64,000 nt of DNA from Neoceratodus forsteri (GCA_016271365.2 CM028131.1:284647001-284711000), one strand, 5' to 3'; numbered from the stretch's first letter, positions 43,849 to 57,306 are shown. The notes: generated from the letters alone by a model not told the origin. Program-made: numbers and translations.

Positions 43849-44175
43849 AAACATAGAAATATAGTCAATGACAACAGAAAAAGACAATGGGTCCATCTAG
43901 TCTGCCTGGAGTTTCCTATCTGCCCTAAGACCTATTTCCCATGCCAGGTTTTATCCTTCCTGGTTCAACACCCTGCTTGCCTCCCTACTGCTACTGTCTC
44001 AGCCATGCCTGAAACCATTTATGCACCTACCATCTCCTCTGGTAGACTGTTTCATGGCTCCACTGCCCTTTTTGTAAAACAAAACTTCCTCATATCCCTC
44101 CTAAAACTTCCCACCACCAGTTTCCACTCAGGACCTTGGGTTCTTGGCTCTATACTAATGCTAAGTAGTTCCTCA
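43849..44175 (-). mobile_element. CR1 3' fragment nested in CR1
   Basis: ACATAGAAATATAG, GGGTCCATCTAGTCTGCCTGG, then the complement of the C-terminal coding part (GGTAGACTGTTTCATGGCTCC, CTTCCTCATATCCCTCC). Opposite orientation to its host CR1. Confidence 0.8.
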
Positions 44176-45205
44176 CAAACAGATGGAAACACTAGTCAGG
44201 GAGAACTTAGTGTACTACCTGGAGAGAAGAGGGCTCCAGGATGGTACACAGTATGGATTCATCACAGGTGATTCTCATCAAACCAACCTGATTGTATTCT
44301 TAGGGCAACTAGGGCAGTAGATAAGGGAACATCAGTGGATTTACTCTACTTTGACATCAGCAAGGCATTCTACTCGGCACCACTTAGAAGGTTGCTGAAG
44401 AAGTCAGAGGATCTGGGTGCAGCAAAGGACCTAGTTAGATGGGGATGGGAAGTTGGTTGGGGGGGACAGCAGAGGGTGATGGTAAATGAGGTCAAGTCAG
44501 AGGAGAGGTAGGTCACAAATGGGATGCTGTAAGGATTTATCTTGGGACCAGTCCTTTTCAATATGTTCATCAGCAACAGGAGAAAGGAGTACAGGGCAGG
44601 GCATGCCTTATCTATTCACAGATGACACTAAGCTTTGTGGCAGGCTAGACAGTGAAGAGGAGGAAGGAGATGCAGAGGGACCTGCAGACGTTAGAAAGGT
44701 GGTCCAAAACTGGGCAGTTGAAATTCGTGCCAAAAGTGTAAGGTGATGCACCTAAGGAACATAAAACCCAGGATGAAATACTGGATGGGAGGGGTTAAGC
44801 TGGGCACTACTTCTGAGGAAAGGGACCTCAGAGTCATTGTGATTCCCTCAAACAAACTAGCCAATGCAACAAGGCCTACAGCAAGGCAACCAGAATGTTG
44901 GTGTGTACTGGGAGGGGTTCTGATAGCAGGAGGAAAGAGGTAGTGCTACCTCCCTACAGATCACTGGTGAGGCTGCATCTGGAATACTCTGCATAGTTCT
45001 GGAGTTCCCACCTAAAGAAAGACAAAGACAGGCTGGAGATGGTGCAGCATGGGCTAACCAAAGTGATTCAGCCCAACAGGGCAGATCCTACAAGGAACGA
45101 CTCACGGCACTGAACATGTGCTCTCTGGAGGCTAGAAGGGAGAAAGAAGACTTGATAGACTTTCAAGTTCCTGGAAGGAAGGAATAAGTTAAACTATAAG
45201 GAACT

Positions 45206-45845
45206 ATTTTTATTTTTTTATTTATTTAGTGATTCAGAAAAGACATTTGAGCGCAAGCTCTTTTACAAAGGTTCCACGTCATAGGTTGCAAAACAAAGTA
45301 CGATAAGAGAAAGCAAAGGTACATTACAATGAACAATACAGCTTAGATTCAGAACTTACAGAATAACTCAAAACATAGGTACAAGTTAAATAACAAGAAA
45401 AACACTTTATGAGGGTGGAGGGGGGAATAAGCAGCCACAAAGTGCATTGTCAGTAGCTCAGAGGGACGAGGATAGCTGGCAGTGGGGTGAAAAAGGAGGT
45501 ATGAGAGAGAGGTAGGTACTGCAGTGGAGGTGAAGGGTGGGGAAAGAAGGACAATAAGGTATAGGGAGAAATGGGGGGTGAGGGGAGGCTGAGCAGAGAA
45601 GACGTACTAGAGTAAATGGTGGGGTGCGAGGGAGAATGGTCAGGCAGCTTGCGTTAGTAGTGACTGCTAGGAAAACTCACGGGACTGGGAGTTGGGGAAG
45701 GGGGAAGGTGGGATGGCGGGTGCCAAAGGAGCATGACATGAACTGATTGCTGAGGCAAGTCATGAGAAAGGACGGGGGAGTGGCAAGTCAAAAGAATCAG
45801 GACATGAGTGGAAGCTGATGGGGAGATTCAGGTGGGACATGAGAA
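45206..45845 (-). mobile_element. 5'-truncated LINE of the 3.67-kb type, 3' UTR only
   Basis: A TTTTTATTTATTTAG tail then GCAAGCTCTTTTACAAAGG and TTCCACGTCATAGG, as at 24840 and 62160. No RT coding sequence left. Splits the CR1 between ACTATAAGGAACTA and GAGAAAGTTTTACTTTATAG. Confidence 0.75.
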
Positions 45846-46140
45846 AGTTTTACTTTATAGAGAGGGTGACTGAACCATGGAACAGCCTTCAGGCAGAAGT
45901 GGTGGGAGCAGAAGCCATTAATAGTTTCAAGCACAGATGATAGAGAGTTAAGGGATTAATAGTTTCATGGGAGGGGAGTCAGGGTGAGCAAGAGCACAAA
46001 CCCTGTCTAGACAATAGATCCTGGGGTAGCATAGATACAGCAGAGCAGATGGAATGGACTGATAGTCTTTTTCTGTTGACATTGTCTATGTTTCTATGCT
46101 TGTGATATCTGAACCATTAAATATATCTAAGGATTAGGTA

Positions 46141-46900
46141 CAAAAAAATCCCGCACTCACCACCACATCATAAAAGCTGTTCACAAATCGAAATAGCGTG
46201 GAAAAATCCTTTATTGAAGGTGCTAGTACAGATAGTAACATATCTTGATGCATTTCAGAAAGTAAATAATCCCTTTATCAAACGACATGTTAAATAAACA
46301 AATCCAATTCCTTATATACCAAATATGACATCATCAAACTGCGACCTGTACAGAAAATGACATCATGAAGTGCAAGCGAAAATGTAAACAAAACAAGGTG
46401 AACCTAACTAACATACTAGCATTCAAATATATGTTAGAAAGTTATAAAACAGTTAAAAGCTATTGTTTTTCATTACATAAATCATCACATGCAAATTAAA
46501 AGTTATCAGTTAATAATAAGATGGATCCAAGTCCTGCATACAAGGCTTCCTTTGCAGTCACAGTGGTTCCCACAATGTAAAAGGAGAGTCCTCTGAAAAA
46601 GCGAAAAATGACAGAAATTAAAATTAAAATCACATCTGATCATAAGATGCATAGTATACAGATCAAAATATTCATTATTATACACTGAAAAACTGGTCTA
46701 TCAAAAGTTCAATTTGTTTTATTGTTAAATGAATCTACAGTATATCTATACATCCCATTCTCATTTTAATTATTTCCTATATTTGTTTCATAGTTTATTT
46801 TCTAAGCTGTGGAAAGACGTCAAACCTGTCATTCAAACCAGGGTATTTACAAGTTTGGAGAGTGTAGATCCAGAATCCCTCTGAAGAATAAAGTTATGAA
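46141..46900 (-). mobile_element. Penelope-like element 3' end, minus strand
   Basis: Near 46880-46795 the minus strand reads SEGFWIYTLQTCKYPGLNDRF, then DVFPQLRK and a TAA stop, the C-terminal signature of the PLE protein (WI..L.T..PxGLN). The 3' region holds GTTTGATAAAGGG...TTTCTGAAATGCATC on the minus strand, which looks like a decayed hammerhead-like segment, and ends near 46141. It is a different PLE lineage from the 23-29 kb pair (different C-terminus). Confidence 0.75.
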
Positions 46901-46934
46901 AATCACCTCCCCTGGATTTAGGACACATCTTACA

Positions 46935-49440
46935 AACATACGAACATATGAACATACAAACATACGAACTTGCCCGCAGATAAAGGCCTTATGGTCTATC
47001 AAGTCTGCTCGATTGTGCAGCTAGCAGCCCTCAAACTGCAGCTGCCCCTCCCTCTCCCTTGCCCTGTCCCATTCCCTTTTGAAGCAACCCACTGTACTAC
47101 AGGATACCACTTCCACAGGCAATGCATTCCAGCCAGCCACCACCCTCTCCGTAAAAAGTATCTTCTCATTCCCTCCTGAACCTACCCCTCTCCAATCATA
47201 GATCATGGCCTCAAGTGTCCCTCCCCCCTTAACTTGAAAAGCACCCCCATGCCTGTCTTGTTTATTCCTTTCATGTACTTGAAGGTCTCGATCATATCTC
47301 CTCTGTCCCTCTTTCCTCCAGTGAGTACACGTTCAACTCTTTCAACCTGCTCTAGTAGGGTATGTCCCTCAGCCCCTGGATCATTTTTGTAGCCCGGTAC
47401 TGCACCCCCTCCAGTAACCTAATGTCCATCTTCAGGTACGAGCGCCAGTACTGTGCGCAGTACTCCAGGTGCAGCCTAACCAACGACCTATATAGTGGTA
47501 GGATTACCTCCCCTCTCCTGGAGGATATACCCCTGGCAATACAACCCAGCATCTTGTTGGCCTTTGCAGCTGCCTTCCTACGTTGTGCTGAGTTATTCAT
47601 TGAGCCCGTAATGATCACCCCTAGGTCATTCTCTTCCGCTGTCATGGCTAGCTGAACCCCTCCCAACTGGTATCCCCTCCTTGGGTTTTTTGCACCAAAA
47701 TGTAGCACCTTGCACATTTTGGCATTGAACCCAGCTGTCAAGTGTCTGACCAGGTCTCCAGTTTTGACAGACCATCCTGCCACCCCTGCCACCCTCATAG
47801 GTCATCCACTACTGCACCCATCTTGGTGTCATCTGCGAACAGACTGATTTTGCTCTTGATGCCTATCGAGATGTCTGTTATAAGTATCCCAAACATCACC
47901 GGCCCTAGCACTGAGACCTACAGCACCCCGCTAGTCACTGCCCTCAGTGCTGAGAGCTCCCCTCCCACCACCACCCTCTGCTGTCTCCCTTGCAGCCAGT
48001 TCACTACCCATCCCACCATCTTCGCCCCCACCCCTGTGCCCTCCAGCTTACTTCCTAGCCTCCCATTTGGCACCAAATCGAATGCCTTACTGAAGTTCAG
48101 GTAAAGGACATCAACTGCATGGCCCTTGTCTAACTGCCTAGTTACCCAGCCATAGTAATCCACCATGTTGGTCTGACAGGACCTGCCTGTGACAAACCCA
48201 TGTTGCCTACCATCCTGCAGCCCATTTGCCTCCAGAAGGGAAACCAGTCTCTCCTTCAGAATTGTCTCCATCAGCTTACCTACGATGGACGTGAGGCTCA
48301 CTGGTCTGTAGTTCCCAAGTTCATCCCTGGGGATGATCTTATGGAGGGGTACCACATAAGTCATCCTCCAATCTTGAGGTACACTCCCTCAGTCCTGAGA
48401 GGCATCATTGAACGGTCTGCCAAGGGCTCCACGACCTTCTCAATAGCTCTGAAGGAAAACTTGTGTTCGTCCTGATTATCAGCTTGCATAACATGCAGGG
48501 CAGTTGCATAGGTCACATCTTTGCTCCTAATGGCCCTGCAATGTTTCCCACCCTGGATTTGAACTGCCTTTTAGTTTTACCAATATAAAAGGCTCCACTG
48601 TGGCATATCTGGCCACCTTTTTTGCCTCCTTCAATGTGTTCTGATATCTCCCAGGATTCTTCCCCTAGTTGCACTTATAGTTTTTGAATGCTCTTTTATT
48701 CCTCCTTATATTGCCTCCCTTACCTTTATAGAGAACCATAGGGGCTTCTTGTGCTTGTTACCCTTAGTGACAGTTTTCATGCAAGCCTTGGTTGCCTCGA
48801 GAACTGACTCCTTGAAAACTCCTCCTTGTTTTTCTACACTTCCTACTATAGCACCCCCTCAAGCATGCTCCTAACTATATCTCTCTTTCTTCCAAAATCT
48901 GCTTTCCTGAAGTCCAGTACCACAGTTCTGGAAGGAGGTGTGCTGCTATACAGTGTCAGCTCAAACCACAGGGTGTTGTAGTCACCGGACCCCAGTGTAT
49001 TCCCAACTGTCATGTGACTAATACATATTGGTGAGGGCCACATACAAGATGGCTAACTGTCTTGTAGGTTCCCTTACCAGCTAGGCCAACAGGCAGCCTT
49101 GCATGCTCTCAAGTAATGTCTGGTTTCTGACACTGCCAGTGGTGGGAGTTTTCCAGTCCACGTTTGGCATGTTGAGATCTCCCATCACCACTACCATATC
49201 CCACCACATCCCCTTTAGCTACAATGTGAGCCCATTCTCCCCCTTAGTTCCCTCTCAGCCTTCTCACCCTGATTTGGAGGTCTGTAAGCCACCCCTACCC
49301 TCATGCACTTACCAGATGGAGTAGTCAGGTTTACCCAGAGGGACTTTGTCCCAGCACTGGCCCTCCTAATCAGCCTTTTTTCGTGACCTTTACGTTATCT
49401 TTCACATAAAGGGCCACTCCTCCTCCTCTGCTTATCACTC
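46935..49440 (-). mobile_element. CR1 LINE, minus strand, endonuclease end to 3' end
   Basis: The 3' end is at 46935 (repeated ACATACGAACATA, then GCAGATAAAGGCC and GTCTATCAAGTCTGC). The minus strand encodes FTERVVAGWNALPVEVVSC, HLEYCAQYWRSYLKMD, LRDELGNYRPVSLTSIVGKLMETI-type RT sequence (48364-47918) with YLNFSKAFDLVPNGRL, and an endonuclease C-terminal piece near 49000 (LGSGDYNTLWFELTL). Frameshifted and partly deleted between 48480 and 48900. Confidence 0.85.
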
Positions 49441-49663
49441 TTCAGTGCAGCAGACTGAAACTGAGTGACAAAAGAGAGAAGCTAGAGCCATGCTAATCTG
49501 CCAGAGCCAGCGAGAGGAGCTGATCCGATGACTGCAGGCATAGGTACTTCTGTCAGCTTAGGCCTGTTTTACCTGGAACTAGGAATGGACAAAACACAGC
49601 CTTGATCCTACAGCACAGTATAATTAGACAAGGTTTCATTTGCTTCTTTGGGAACCAGGACTA

Positions 49664-52247
49664 CTGTATTTGCTCGAATTAAAGCTCTGGCCCTTTATTA
49701 ATTCAAGGTGTTTTTTGAGCAGGCGCTAATTCAAGCAGGCTGTTATTTGAATAGGGATGTTTATTTATTTAAAGCATATTTTTAGGTAAAATAAAAAAAA
49801 TAGACTCAATGCATTGTTGAGCTTGAATTTTTGATATTTTTTTATTTTGTATTTCTTGTGTTATCATTTTTAATATACTTTAAACTTTATTTATGGTCAG
49901 ATAAAACAGGGAGCGGGGAGGTCACAAGAAGAAGAAACAGTTATGTAACCCCCTACAAATGGGGGTTCCCGAAAAGTCTTCCCTGAGCTTGCCTAAATGC
50001 TCACTGCCAGGCTGGTGTTCTGCAATTTAGCAGTTTAAATGTGATTGCCAGAGAATGCCTGTATAGCCTCTGCGTACTGTCTCTTTAAGAGCTGGCTGGA
50101 TTACATTAATAAGTAATCTGAGAGGGAGCTCTGTTGAAAGATGTAATTATTTTCTGAAAATCATTTGGAGTGTTAATGATAATGTAGTTTGTATAACCTG
50201 CCTTCTTTGCAGCAAGGACTGTCTTGTTTATCCCCACCATTTGGCCCGGGACTGTGAATTGGACCAATCAGTTCTGGTGAGACCTAAAATGGAGCTGGAT
50301 TACAGGAGCTGTCTGAAGTCAAAATCTGTAGGAATTGTAGTTTTGGGCTTTTGGTACCTTTTTGCAACTGAAGGGGTAGCTCTTGTTGTGACTGACAGAC
50401 ATATCAGCCAACCGAACCGTTTGGATCTTGGGGAAATCCCAGACTGCTTGCAATTTTCAGTTAGATCTAAGTTGAGAGCTGAAAAAGCAAGATGCTTGAG
50501 ACAGTCAAGCAGCAATCCTGAGTGGATTCGCATGGGAGAACTGTGAAAGGGCTGAGTTGGCCTGCATGTCTGCCTGCTGCCCCTGAGAGGGAGAGAAGAG
50601 AATTATTTCGGACTAAATCCAAGTTTGTGAGAGTGAAGTAAGAAAATGATTTTAACCGGACTCATACCTGAAGAAGACCGAACATTTTGCTGAATGTGAT
50701 TGGCCTGTCAGGATTTCCAGCTGCTTTTGAATCCCTGGTTTGTGCAGAGACTTTGCGATCGTGACTGGAGAGCAGTTTGCCTGGTACAGTAGAATCTCCT
50801 TACATGTAATTGTGCTGTGTATTGAAAGTGGGTCGTGATTTAGTTCCTCACTGTGTGAACTGTGTTCTGCCTGCTGGAAGCTGTATCTAGCCCAAAACAG
50901 ACTGCATCCGAATTTTTCTCCATGCGGTCTGGGCCTTGCCAGACTGGCCCAGCCAGACTACCCGCTGCACAGAGAAGCCATTGACGAGAGACCTGCCTGG
51001 GGATCAGCCCCCTGCTCCACGCTCGAACAGAAATGATGCCTCGGTGACTCGTATGGGCCCTGCTTCTCCTGGCATTCCAGATCAACCACCTGCAGTCTCA
51101 ATTTTCATCCAGCCTGTGTCTAGTCTTGAGTATCGTGAGTAAATACCAGGGTAGCTACCTGCAACAACAACTTAATCTGAGTGTGTCATCTGATTGTCTT
51201 GTTGTTTCTTTTCCTTTATGAACTGAGCCCTCTGGCTCCAGATTACAAATAGTGTGTACTGTGCATGTTGTGTTTTGCATCACAGGACCCCAAAATGCCG
51301 CGACGCCGGCCAACACCGGGCAATGGTCCCGGCTAGCCCATCTCTTCTCCACCTGGGTACCCAGAGGTGGACTGTGTGGGGGGACTCAAAGCGCATGCAT
51401 AACTGCTTGATTGATATAACCTGTAAGCTAATTAACCTGATTTCACCCTTCCCTTGTTCAAGTCCCCTGAATAAATCAGATCTAACTTTTTCTGCATGTA
51501 ATCTGACTGTGGTTCCAGTTTGTGCTCAAAGCACTGTACTGTTGCTATTTGCTGTGCATAACCTTGTTTTTACAGGGGGTGCCCAGGGTTGAGCCAGAGG
51601 AACCAGCCCTGGTGGTAAGTGCAAACAGTGTGGGTACTTGTGTGGTGCACCAGGGGTATTGTGAAAGTGATTATTGTACAGTGTTCAGACCACTAGAGGG
51701 GAAATAGGGGGGTTACAGTGTCCCAGAGGGCTGTGCCCAGGTTAGCTTGACCACTGCCAACTCTGACCTTCGGGTGGAGGCACCCGTTTCAGAACTCAGG
51801 CCCCTTAACCTGCTACTAGCCAAGCAGGCAGGGGTAGTAGCCCCTAGGGATAGCGCCACCTAGGGGTTACAATTATATAAATAAAGATCTCTCAGTCTTC
51901 ATCACTGTCCATGGCTGATAGCTGTGATGTATGTGTTGATGGTTACGGTGCTCTTTTAAAAAATTTACAACCACTCAAGCACCCTGTCTTGCACCTAATT
52001 TATTATGATTGTGCCCAGAGCGGGAGACAATTCCTACACCAATCGCTGGACTAATCGCTTTTCTGTTATCACTGACCCTGAGCTTAATTGAGCACCTGGT
52101 GCGTGGAACTCATATGCGGTTTGCTGTCATAACATCCTCAGCCCATAACTGAACACTGGCTCTTATTTAACTCGTGCTTGTTTCAAACCAGGCGCTTGTA
52201 CAAGCAGGCCCTTAATTGAGCACAGGCGGTAATTCAGACATATACGG
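49664..52247. mobile_element. DNA transposon with TA target duplication, non-autonomous
   Basis: Inverted ends TACTGTATTTGCTCGAATTA (49662 onward) and TACCGTATATGTCTGAATTA (inward from 52249), 15 of 20 matching, including the flanking TA. Related inner pieces (GAGCAGGCGCTAATTCAAGC and inverse forms such as AGGCGCTTGTACAAGCAGGC) lie inside both ends. No transposase. Without the nested LTR it is about 650 bp. Superfamily not assigned. Confidence 0.7.
49944..51871. mobile_element. Solo long terminal repeat, 1.93 kb
   Basis: Starts TGTAACCCCCTAC and ends CTAGGGGTTACA, flanked by GTTA (49940-49943) and ATTA (51872-51875), 3 of 4 matching. AATAAA at about 51470. It lies inside the TA-flanked element. 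Same family as the LTRs at 16668 and 41349 by 5' sequence and length. Frames inside (to 112 codons) have no domain. Confidence 0.75.
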
Positions 52248-52249
52248 TA

Positions 52250-53429
52250 ACTGGGTTAAAACTGCCATCTGGGTTTGGGATTATAATACAAGCCAAATGG
52301 CTGCAGATTCAAATAGAGTTTTGTTTACAATTTTATTTCTTCACCAGTCATCACACATACAATGCAACTGTCGATGGCCCTACAATGATTCAGTGTTTGG
52401 GCTCCCAGTAACTAACCAGGAGCTCCTTAAAGTATAAGGTTATAAGTGGTGCCAGAGACGGTTGGTGTGGCAGGTCTGTACACAGAAGGAAATTTGAAAG
52501 GGTGAAGGGGTGCTGTGGAAGTTGGTATAGAGATACTGCCATTGCTTGCTATTATTATTTATAGCATAACCTTAACCCTTTCCTCTCTAGATTGATCCTG
52601 CATTGTATTGTGTGGGTGTAAGGGCCAGGCACCCCCCCATGTCTAGGGGTATATGGTGGCATCTCTTGTCCAAAGGAGCACCTGCCTTACGCCATGATAC
52701 ACTGTATCTCCCATCTACTGTTGCCACCACAAGTCAGGATAGATGGGACATGGGGCATCTTTACCACACACTAGGGCACCACTAACATGAGACCAGACAC
52801 AGATAACTGTCCACACTTGTAGCTGGGGTTCAGCATGCTACATGTTTGTTGCTGGACAGCTGGTAAACAGCATATAAGGGTATTACCCTCACTGAGCAAT
52901 CATACTTTCTTTACTTCATTTCTTAAGGTATGTTCAATATCATTAGCCACAGTCTCTGTACACACTACACTACACTGTACATCATACCTTTCTTTACTTC
53001 TTCCTCTTGCTATAATTGGGCTTTGCTGCTATTATTACCACAACCCTTATCTCCCTGTCAGGGTCTTCTGGGCTTTTTACCACACTGACAAGAAGAGTTA
53101 CTCTGTGGCATCCTCCCAGGCAGGGCAAGCTTTACTCTGGGGGCAGTTGTAGCAGTGCATGTCAACTGTGCCTGCAGATGGCATCAAAATAAACAAGCAA
53201 ATCAGCATTATGATCTACTTCTAATCAGTTAACAAACAGCTGGTACGGCCATATGTGTCTCCCTTTCAGCACCACACTGATAGCCCTAGTGGCTCAAAAC
53301 AAAGCAGGCTAGCATGCCTGGCCCCTTTCCAGGGACTTAGTGACCCTATCTCCTACCAGGCATGTTCCTCTGGTGTTACCCAAATACATGCACCTAGTCA
53401 GCCTAAAGCATGGGATCCCCTTACTTTTA
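52250..53429. other. No recognised feature
   Basis: Frames up to 105 codons without domain similarity. No terminal repeats seen. Confidence 0.45.
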
Positions 53430-56400
53430 TTAAGGGGGTAGACTGGAATTTAAACTAGGCAGGAGGGAGTGCGGCACGGGGGGTGTAGAGAATCCTCGGC
53501 CTAGAGGGGACAACCCAGCCTGCACTCTCCCAATGTGAGAGACAAGGGACAACATGAGGAAAGGGTATTATAAGGGGGGTGGTTGGACGGGAATTCTAGT
53601 CAATGCCAGGAACCTAGGCAATAAAATGGCAGACTTGGAGGCAGCGGTGTGGTGGATGACCTGGACCTAATTGCAGTAACAGAAACATGGTGGACGGAGG
53701 GCCATAGCTGGGAGGTGGAACTACAAGGGTACAATCTTTTTAGAAGGGATAGAAAGGGTAAAAAGGGAGGGGGTATAGCAGTGTATGTGCGGGAGGGGAT
53801 AGTTGCAGTGGAAGACAAGGGATCTGCTAAAATCCTTTGGGTTACGTTGGGGAGTAAGGAGGGGGGGCAATAAGGATGAGGGTGGTATATAGACCACCTC
53901 ACCAGGGCGAATAAGTGGATTGGGAAATGGTCAGGGATATACAGGAAAAGGCCAGGAGAGGGGAAATCCTATTGGTAGGGGACCTGAACCCACCCAATGT
54001 AGACTGACAAATTCCAACAGTCACAGCAGAAAAGAGCAGGGGCTTATTGGAATCCCTGCAGAATGTGCTCCTAAGCCAGCTAATTAAAGAACCTACTGGG
54101 GGGAGGCTACACTAGATGTTGTTTTAACAAACGGGGACAGAGTAGGGGAGTTTGAGGTTGGGGAAAACTTGGGGGACAGTGATCACCAAATGGTCAGGTT
54201 CTCCATCTAGGCAGGGGCAGAACTGGGCAGGTCAACCACCAGGGTGCTCGACTTCAGGAGGGCAAATTTCAAGAAAATGGGGGTCATCTTAAGGAGGGAG
54301 CTTGCAGGGATCTAAGAGCTGGAGGAGGTAGAGCAGCTGTGGGAAGCAATTAAGGGCGGAATTTTCAAGGCCACAGAGAATGCATCTGGAAAATCAACAA
54401 ACGCAAAATGGGAAGAAAACCACTGTGGTTCACAGCAGGGGTTAGGGAGGCTGTCACAGAGAAGAGAAAGGCCTTTAAGGCCTACGAAAGGTCATGGGAT
54501 AGCGGAAAGGGGGTCTATAAGGATAAACTCAGGGAAGTGGGAAGAACAATAAGGAAGGCAAAGGCAAGCACGGAGGAGAAAATAGCTAGGGAGGTGAAAA
54601 GGGGTGACAAAAGATTTTATAGGTATGTGAGTGATAAGGGGAAAAACAGGCAGGGGATTCCAAGACTTAGAGGGGAGGGGGTTAAAACAGCTGCAAGAGA
54701 AGAGGAGAAGGCAACCCTCCTAAATGAATACTTCACATCCATTTTCACGACAGAGAAGGAAAGGAAAGGGCCTATACTGAGTAAAGGGGGGGGAGGGCAA
54801 GGAGGCAGACACAAGTCACTTCACAGTAAAGTGGATGTTGGAGGAGATGGGAAAAATAAAAATGGACAAGGCTATGGGACCTGACCAGGTACACCCAAGC
54901 ATGCTTCAGGAGCTAAGGGTGGATGTGGCAGAACCTCTGGCAAAGCTGTTGAATCTATCCCTGGAATCGGGGAGGGTCCTGGGAGACTGGAAAAAGGCAG
55001 AGGTGGTACCACTATTCAAGGGAGGGAGAAAGGATCAGCCTGGAAAGTACAGCCTGGTCAGTCTCACCTCATTTGTAGGCAAGCTGATGGAAACTCTCAT
55101 AAAGGAGAGACTGGTAGGGTATCTAGAGGAGGAGGAGGGTCTGATTGATGGCAACCAACATGGGTTCACAGGTGGGAGGTCTTGTCAGACCAACCTGATT
55201 GAATTCTTTCAAGGGGTTTCAGAGGTTCGTATAAGATTGAGGGAGGGCGGTGGATGTGGCGTATCTGGATTTCAGGAAGGCATTCAATTCCATCTCACAC
55301 AGAAGGTTGGTGAGCATGTTGAACAGTCTGGGTGTGGTAGCTAGGCTTACAAAGTGGGTGGAGGATTGGCTGGGTGGGAGTACCCAGAGAGTGGTGGTCA
55401 ATGGGAAGCACTCCAGGGAACTAGGGGTGATGAGCTGGGTGTCACAGGGGTCGGTGTTGGGACCCATACTATTTAATGTGTACGTGAGGGACTTAGTGGA
55501 GGGTCTAAATGGGAAGATGTGTTTGTTTGCAGATGACACGAAGATATATAACAGGGTGGACACTCCGGAGGCTAGGAAGGATGAGGCAGGATCTAGCCAG
55601 GCTGGAGGAGTGGGCAGAAAAGTGGCAGTTGCAATTCAATGCAAAAAAAGTGCAAAATAATGCACATAGGATGGAATAACCCAAGAGACACTTACTGCCT
55701 GATTGGGGGGGGGATCACTGCAGGTCATAGAACAAGAAAAGATCCTGAACATTTGGATCACAGACAAATTAAAAGCTAAGAGTCAGTGTGAATGAGCAGC
55801 TGGGAAAACAACAACAGTGTTGGCATGCATTGGGAGAGGCTTCACTAGTAGCAGGAGGGAGGTGATCATGCCACTATATAAAACATTGGTCAAACCACAA
55901 CTGGAGTATGGAGTTCAATTCAGGAGGGTCCCATTTGCAGGGTGACAAGGATAGGCTGGAAAGGATACAGAGAAGGGTGACCAAGATGATCTGGGGGATG
56001 CAGGGGAGACCATATGAGGAGAGGCTGGAAGAGCTTGGTCTCAATACACTGGAAATAAGACAGGAGGCATGATGGAAACTTTCAAGTACATGAAGGGAAT
56101 AAATAAGGTTAAGGAAGATAGCATCTTCAGACTTGAGAGAAAACAAAACCACCAGAGGGCATGCATTTAAGCTGGAGGGGGGCAGATTTAAGGAGGACGT
56201 GAGGGGGCATTATTTCTCAGAGGGGGTTGTACAACCATGGAACAGGTTGCTGGAGTGGGTGGTGGAAGTGGATACAGTGGAGAAATTCAAAAGGGCATGG
56301 GGTAACTACATGGGACTAGGGAGGGAAGGGGAGAGAGGACTGAGGGAAGGGAGGGAGGTAAAAGGAGGTGGGGGGGTGCTATCTTGGGCAGACTCGATGG

Positions 56401-56447
56401 GCCGAATGGTCTTTTTCTGCCAGTACGATTCTATGATTCTATGGAGC
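53430..56447 (+). mobile_element. Long CR1 LINE, plus strand, ~3.0 kb
   Basis: The order of parts is complete from endonuclease to 3' end. Endonuclease: LDLIAVTETWWTEG, YNLFRRDRKGKKGGGIAVYV (53650-53820), LLVGDLNPP near 53975. Linker: PLWFTAGVREAVTEKRKAFK and NEYFTSIFT (54408-54750). RT: MDKAMGPDQVHPSMLQEL, HGFTGGRSCQTNL, VAYLDFRKAFNSISHRRL, VSQGSVLGPILFNVYV, and the catalytic FADDTKIYNRV near 55530. Tail: EGVVQPWNRLLEWVVEV near 56225. It ends with ATTCTATGATTCTATG at 56432-56447. Several frameshifts and stops make it inactive. The 5' part (ORF1) is missing or unrecognised. Confidence 0.9.
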
Positions 56448-56479
56448 TCTACCATGTAAGGTTTTCTCATTAATCACTC

Positions 56480-57000
56480 CCTCTCTTGCATTCTTCTGAT
56501 GCATTGGAGTGGATCTGAGAAGATCCTGATGACTTCCCTTAAGGGCGGTCCTTCACTACATCCTGGCACCATTTGGATCTTGATGGTACTCCTTCCCTTG
56601 GGTAAGACTTTTTATCTGGCCTTCCTTCCCCTAGCTGGTACTGAGGTACCTCTCCCCACTCCTAGAGGGTCAGGAAGAGACAGGGTCCCTCTCTTGGGCC
56701 CCTGTTGACTACTGGTCTTAGATCTAACTTCTTTCTTTGGAACCGTGGAACCTGGAGGCCTTCTTTTCCCACCTTCAGCTTATCTTCCCCTCTTACTGTG
56801 CAATAGGAGAAAGGGCAGGGCCATGAATATTCGTGTCTGGGTTTCCTGCTTCTGGCTAGGTCAGGAAACTCAGAGCACAAACTCCAGACACCCTGTCTCC
56901 AAGCTGGTGCCCACTAGAGAACCTCATCAGGATCAAGCTTAACCCCTTGAGTGCTCTCTAGTAACCTGCCTTGAGCTGAAAGAAGAGAGAGGCTAGTTAC
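56480..57000 (+). repeat. Interspersed repeat, copy 2 of a pair
   Basis: Collinear with 14260-14800 (see that entry for landmarks). No coding frame. Class uncertain. Right of it (57001-57204) nothing was recognised. Confidence 0.5.
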
Positions 57001-57263
57001 ACTGGTATTGGTTGGAGTGAGCTGTGGGGTCATAATGGAAAAATATTATTTCCTGGGGGCAATTGTAATCTTGTCACTTGACCAACTGTAACTTTTTCTT
57101 GAGTGGGGGCCACTTTGGATCTTGATCCCAAGCCGGAGTTAATGGTCTGGGTGCCTTACCCTTATTGAGCCCATAAGGTAGAGGTAGAGGTAGTACTGTG
57201 GATGCCCAGCACTAGGGGTGTGCGAGTAACGAACAGTATTTCCCATTTACCACAAATAGTGCA

Positions 57264-57304
57264 TCTTTCTTTCTTTCTTTCTTCTTTCTTTCTTTCTTTC
57301 TTTC
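57264..57304 (+). repeat. (CTTT)n microsatellite
   Basis: About ten CTTT units with one CTT interruption, next to the A-rich tail position of the adjoining minus-strand SINE. Confidence 0.9.
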
Positions 57305-57306
57305 TA

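Larger units (their letters stand above)
40796..46104 (+). mobile_element. CR1 LINE, plus strand, heavily interrupted
   Basis: It starts with the endonuclease part (AEIEKAVAKGEVVVVADLNL, then IDWTF at about 40845-40925). A solo LTR (41349-43271) follows. Then RT parts resume: SDTKRNREK-like at 43276, LEREDSR-type and HGFITG-like near 44260, FDISKAFY near 44350, LGPVLFNMFIS near 44545 and FTDDTKLCGRLD near 44615. The truncated LINE (45206-45845) comes next, then RVTEPWNSLQAEVVGAEAI near 45870 and the CR1 end TCTATGTTTCTATGC at 46090-46104. Inserted into duplication copy 2, so younger than the duplication. Confidence 0.85.
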
